From JAAYCI01 sp964369525 (GTDB taxonomy: Bacteria > Bacillota > Clostridia > Oscillospirales > Ruminococcaceae): DNA of 51,355 bases. Shown piece after piece: positions 50,295 through 51,355 of this stretch. Under the pieces are notes generated by a model that worked only from the letters and a program-made list of their open reading frames with translations, did not search any database and had not been told where the DNA came from. Position numbers and translations under genes: made by a program. Position 1 is the first letter of the stretch, and every line of letters begins with the position of its first letter. The DNA lies in contig CAYJEW010000009.1 in assembly GCA_964369525.1 (NCBI GenBank), positions 1 through 51,355 on the forward strand, given 5' to 3'.

Positions 50295-50405
50295 TCACTT
50301 GTTCCATCCATTCCGTATCTCGCGCACAACTTTAGCTATGTATGCTATCAACGTACCCACAATCAATAACACCAAAACGGTTATGCCTATGAAGTCTCCC
50401 ATCAT
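50295..50405 (-). CDS. Small membrane protein, 36 residues
   Basis: ATG at 50405 (or the adjacent ATG at 50402) follows AAGGGAG. The product is MMGDFIGITVLVLLIVGTLI, then AYIAKVVREIRNGWNK: one membrane helix of about 20 residues and a basic, amphipathic tail with tryptophan. It is the second gene of a two-gene unit and ends before a terminator. Size and shape resemble small membrane toxins, phage holin-like peptides or regulatory micropeptides, but nothing identifies which. Support comes from the ribosome site, spacing and composition; there is no recognised homologue. Confidence 0.55.
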   Translation of the reverse strand: MMGDFIGITVLVLLIVGTLIAYIAKVVREIRNGWNK

Positions 50406-50436
50406 TACTCTCCCTTTGTTTTTTGTTCGTTTATTT

Positions 50437-50586
50437 CTACCACCACTTCTTGCCGCCCCCTCTGCCTCTTCTACCTCTTCCGCCGCTGCCGAACAACATC
50501 TTTAATATTGAGTCAAGCGCACCCCCTGCGGTCCATATACCACCAAAAATTATTAACATAACCACTATCGCCCAAAAAGTATCCAT
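50437..50586 (-). CDS. Small membrane protein with Gly/Arg-rich basic tail, 49 residues
   Basis: ATG at 50586, with AGGTG eight bases before it. The first part, MDTFWAIVVMLIIFGGIWTA, is a membrane helix; a short amphipathic stretch GGALDSILKMLFG follows, and the end is SGGRGRRGRGGGKKWW, rich in Gly, Arg and Lys with a Trp-Trp terminus. A consensus-like promoter lies about 60 bp upstream and the 36-residue gene starts 31 bp downstream. The pairing of two tiny membrane proteins with a glycine-zipper giant next door is suggestive of a toxin or membrane-stress module. Function unknown. Confidence 0.6.
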   Translation of the reverse strand: MDTFWAIVVMLIIFGGIWTAGGALDSILKMLFGSGGRGRRGRGGGKKWW

Positions 50587-50645
50587 TGCTTATCCACACC
50601 TCTTTTATTTATTTGTTTTAGTAGTATTTGCTTTATTATAATCAC

Positions 50646-50674
50646 ATTATGGCACCTTTTGTGCGCGTTGTAAA
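50646..50674 (-). promoter_or_regulatory. Promoter of the small membrane-protein operon
   Basis: Minus-strand TTTACA (50674-50669), a 17-bp spacer, CATAAT (50651-50646). The predicted start near 50639 gives a leader of about 53 nt. The stretch 50675-51060 to its right shows no supported gene. Confidence 0.6.
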
Positions 50675-51074
50675 CAATTTAATTTGAATTTAGTCTAAAT
50701 ATTTGTTTAATTTTACCTATACATGTTACATTAAAGTAAAACAAAAAAGGCAAACGCTTCAAAGCGATCTAAGGTTCTTTTGTTCCTGCTACTGCCTTTA
50801 TAAAACTTATTTGTATATACAGTCTTTTGATTTTCATAGTATGTGCATTAAAACATTTGGCGCATATAAGCCTATGGGCCAAACAATGTATTTGCTATAC
50901 TTTGCGCCTAGTACAACTATGGGAGCAAGACCAAATAGCGAAAAAGAAGTATTAGCTAGAGATATATAGGTGAATATTTTTTGATATGGTTTAAAAATGT
51001 AATCATATCTATTTATTTCATGCGAAATTTGTGATATGATATAAAGTAGATAAAACTATAGGAGGGCGCAGTTA

Positions 51075-51281
51075 ATGGCGATAAAAAGCAAATTATCAAT
51101 ACTTATGGGTGAAAATAGGTGTAATATGCAATATATTCATAAAAAAACAGGATTGTCAAGGGCTACAATTTCCAACCTTTATCATGATCGCATGGAACGT
51201 ATCGACTACGAAACACTTAGTAAGATTTGCAAGCTGTTTGAATGTTCAGTCGGTGAAGTTTTAGAATATTACGAAGAATAG
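51075..51281 (+). CDS. XRE/Cro family transcriptional regulator (YozG-like)
   Basis: 68 residues, a single helix-turn-helix domain: LSILMGENRCNMQYIHKKTG, then LSRATISNLYHDR for the recognition helix, and the YETLSKICKLFECSVGEVLEY ending shared by short Cro/C1-type regulators. GGAGG at 51061-51065 precedes the ATG by nine bases. Such stand-alone HTH proteins often accompany toxin or mobile-element genes and may regulate the gene starting 35 bp later. Confidence 0.9.
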   Translation: MAIKSKLSILMGENRCNMQYIHKKTGLSRATISNLYHDRMERIDYETLSKICKLFECSVGEVLEYYEE

Positions 51282-51316
51282 TTTTAGCTTTTTAAATAGA
51301 TAAGGAGGTGGTTGCT

Positions 51317-51355
51317 GTGTGGTGCAACAACTGCAATAGAGAAACAGATAGCCAC
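51317..51355 (+). CDS. Start of a zinc-ribbon protein (3' truncated by window)
   Basis: AAGGAGGTG (51302-51310) is an excellent ribosome site six bases before GTG at 51317. The 13 visible codons read MWCNNCNRETDSH, with a CxxC that suggests an N-terminal zinc ribbon. Some clostridial proteins with a phosphoadenosine phosphosulfate reductase-like domain begin in a similar way, but 13 residues cannot establish that. It probably forms an operon with the XRE gene. Confidence 0.5.
   Translation, partial: MWCNNCNRETDSH

Larger units (their letters stand above)
46016..51355. mobile_element. Left part of a probable genomic island or integrative element (continues past the window)
   Basis: Starts at the tRNA-Met fragment. 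Because the fragment is on the minus strand and keeps the 3' end and terminator, the element must extend to the right, with the intact tRNA expected beyond 51355. The DNA here is visibly richer in A and T than the region to the left, and the genes are typical accessory cargo. No integrase, relaxase or phage gene is in view. 46061-46253 holds no gene. Confidence 0.6.

Noticed and set aside
50703..50969. 88-codon ORF on the plus strand in the island
   Set aside because: TTG start with no ribosome site and a product with no recognisable pattern; probably chance in AT-rich DNA.

Overview
The window looks like a chromosome segment of an anaerobic clostridial Firmicute. The grounds are a type III glutamine synthetase, an ammonium transporter fused to PII, GltB/GltD, an SPFH protein paired with an Arc-like regulator, strong AGGAG ribosome sites with TTG/GTG starts, and frequent intrinsic terminators. 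The 100-N gap at 21602-21701 shows it is a draft scaffold.

Region 1 (1-11.75 kb, + strand) is a nitrogen-assimilation block: the end of an N-acetyl sugar amidotransferase, asnA, glnN, an amt-PII fusion, gltB and gltD. The gltB leader holds a promoter followed by a 21-bp terminator-like hairpin. Region 2 (11.9-17.1 kb) holds an SPFH/ribbon-helix-helix operon with tandem palindromes over its promoter, a YgbA/YbaN pair, a chemoreceptor, a MITE-like 282-bp element, and three copies of a roughly 90-bp intergenic module (13.2, 14.4 and 17.0 kb). Region 3 (17.3-27.3 kb) is envelope and signalling: a membrane-anchored GDPD, an MBOAT/DHHW O-acylation pair, a TSEAA-repeat lipoprotein, a possible structured RNA, a c-di-GMP HD-GYP response regulator and a large hybrid kinase.

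Region 4 (27.4-40.9 kb) is a sugar locus organised around a ROK regulator. Leftward genes encode a mutarotase, a ribose-type ABC importer, a Gfo/Idh/MocA dehydrogenase and a TIM-barrel isomerase. Rightward genes encode a HAD phosphatase, a deoxyhypusine-synthase-like protein, an HldE-like PfkB kinase, a ROK kinase and a GmhA-like isomerase. Both arms have promoters overlapped by palindromes. The gene set does not match a pathway I can name and is the best candidate for an undescribed metabolic system. A truncated DUF1232 gene sits at its left edge.

Region 5 (40.9-46.0 kb) holds housekeeping or accessory genes: a VOC protein and an MFS transporter, an AraC regulator, an M32 carboxypeptidase and a flavin/ferredoxin protein. 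At 46016 the sequence runs into the 3' half of a tRNA-Met gene. Its terminator is intact but its 5' half is missing, which is what the left end of a tRNA-targeted integrative element looks like. The AT-richer DNA to the right (46.06-51.36 kb) carries a DUF4143 ATPase, a 792-residue glycine-zipper membrane protein, two tiny membrane proteins in one operon, an XRE regulator and the start of a zinc-ribbon protein. This cargo is the second candidate for something undescribed. No integrase, rRNA, complete tRNA or CRISPR array is visible.
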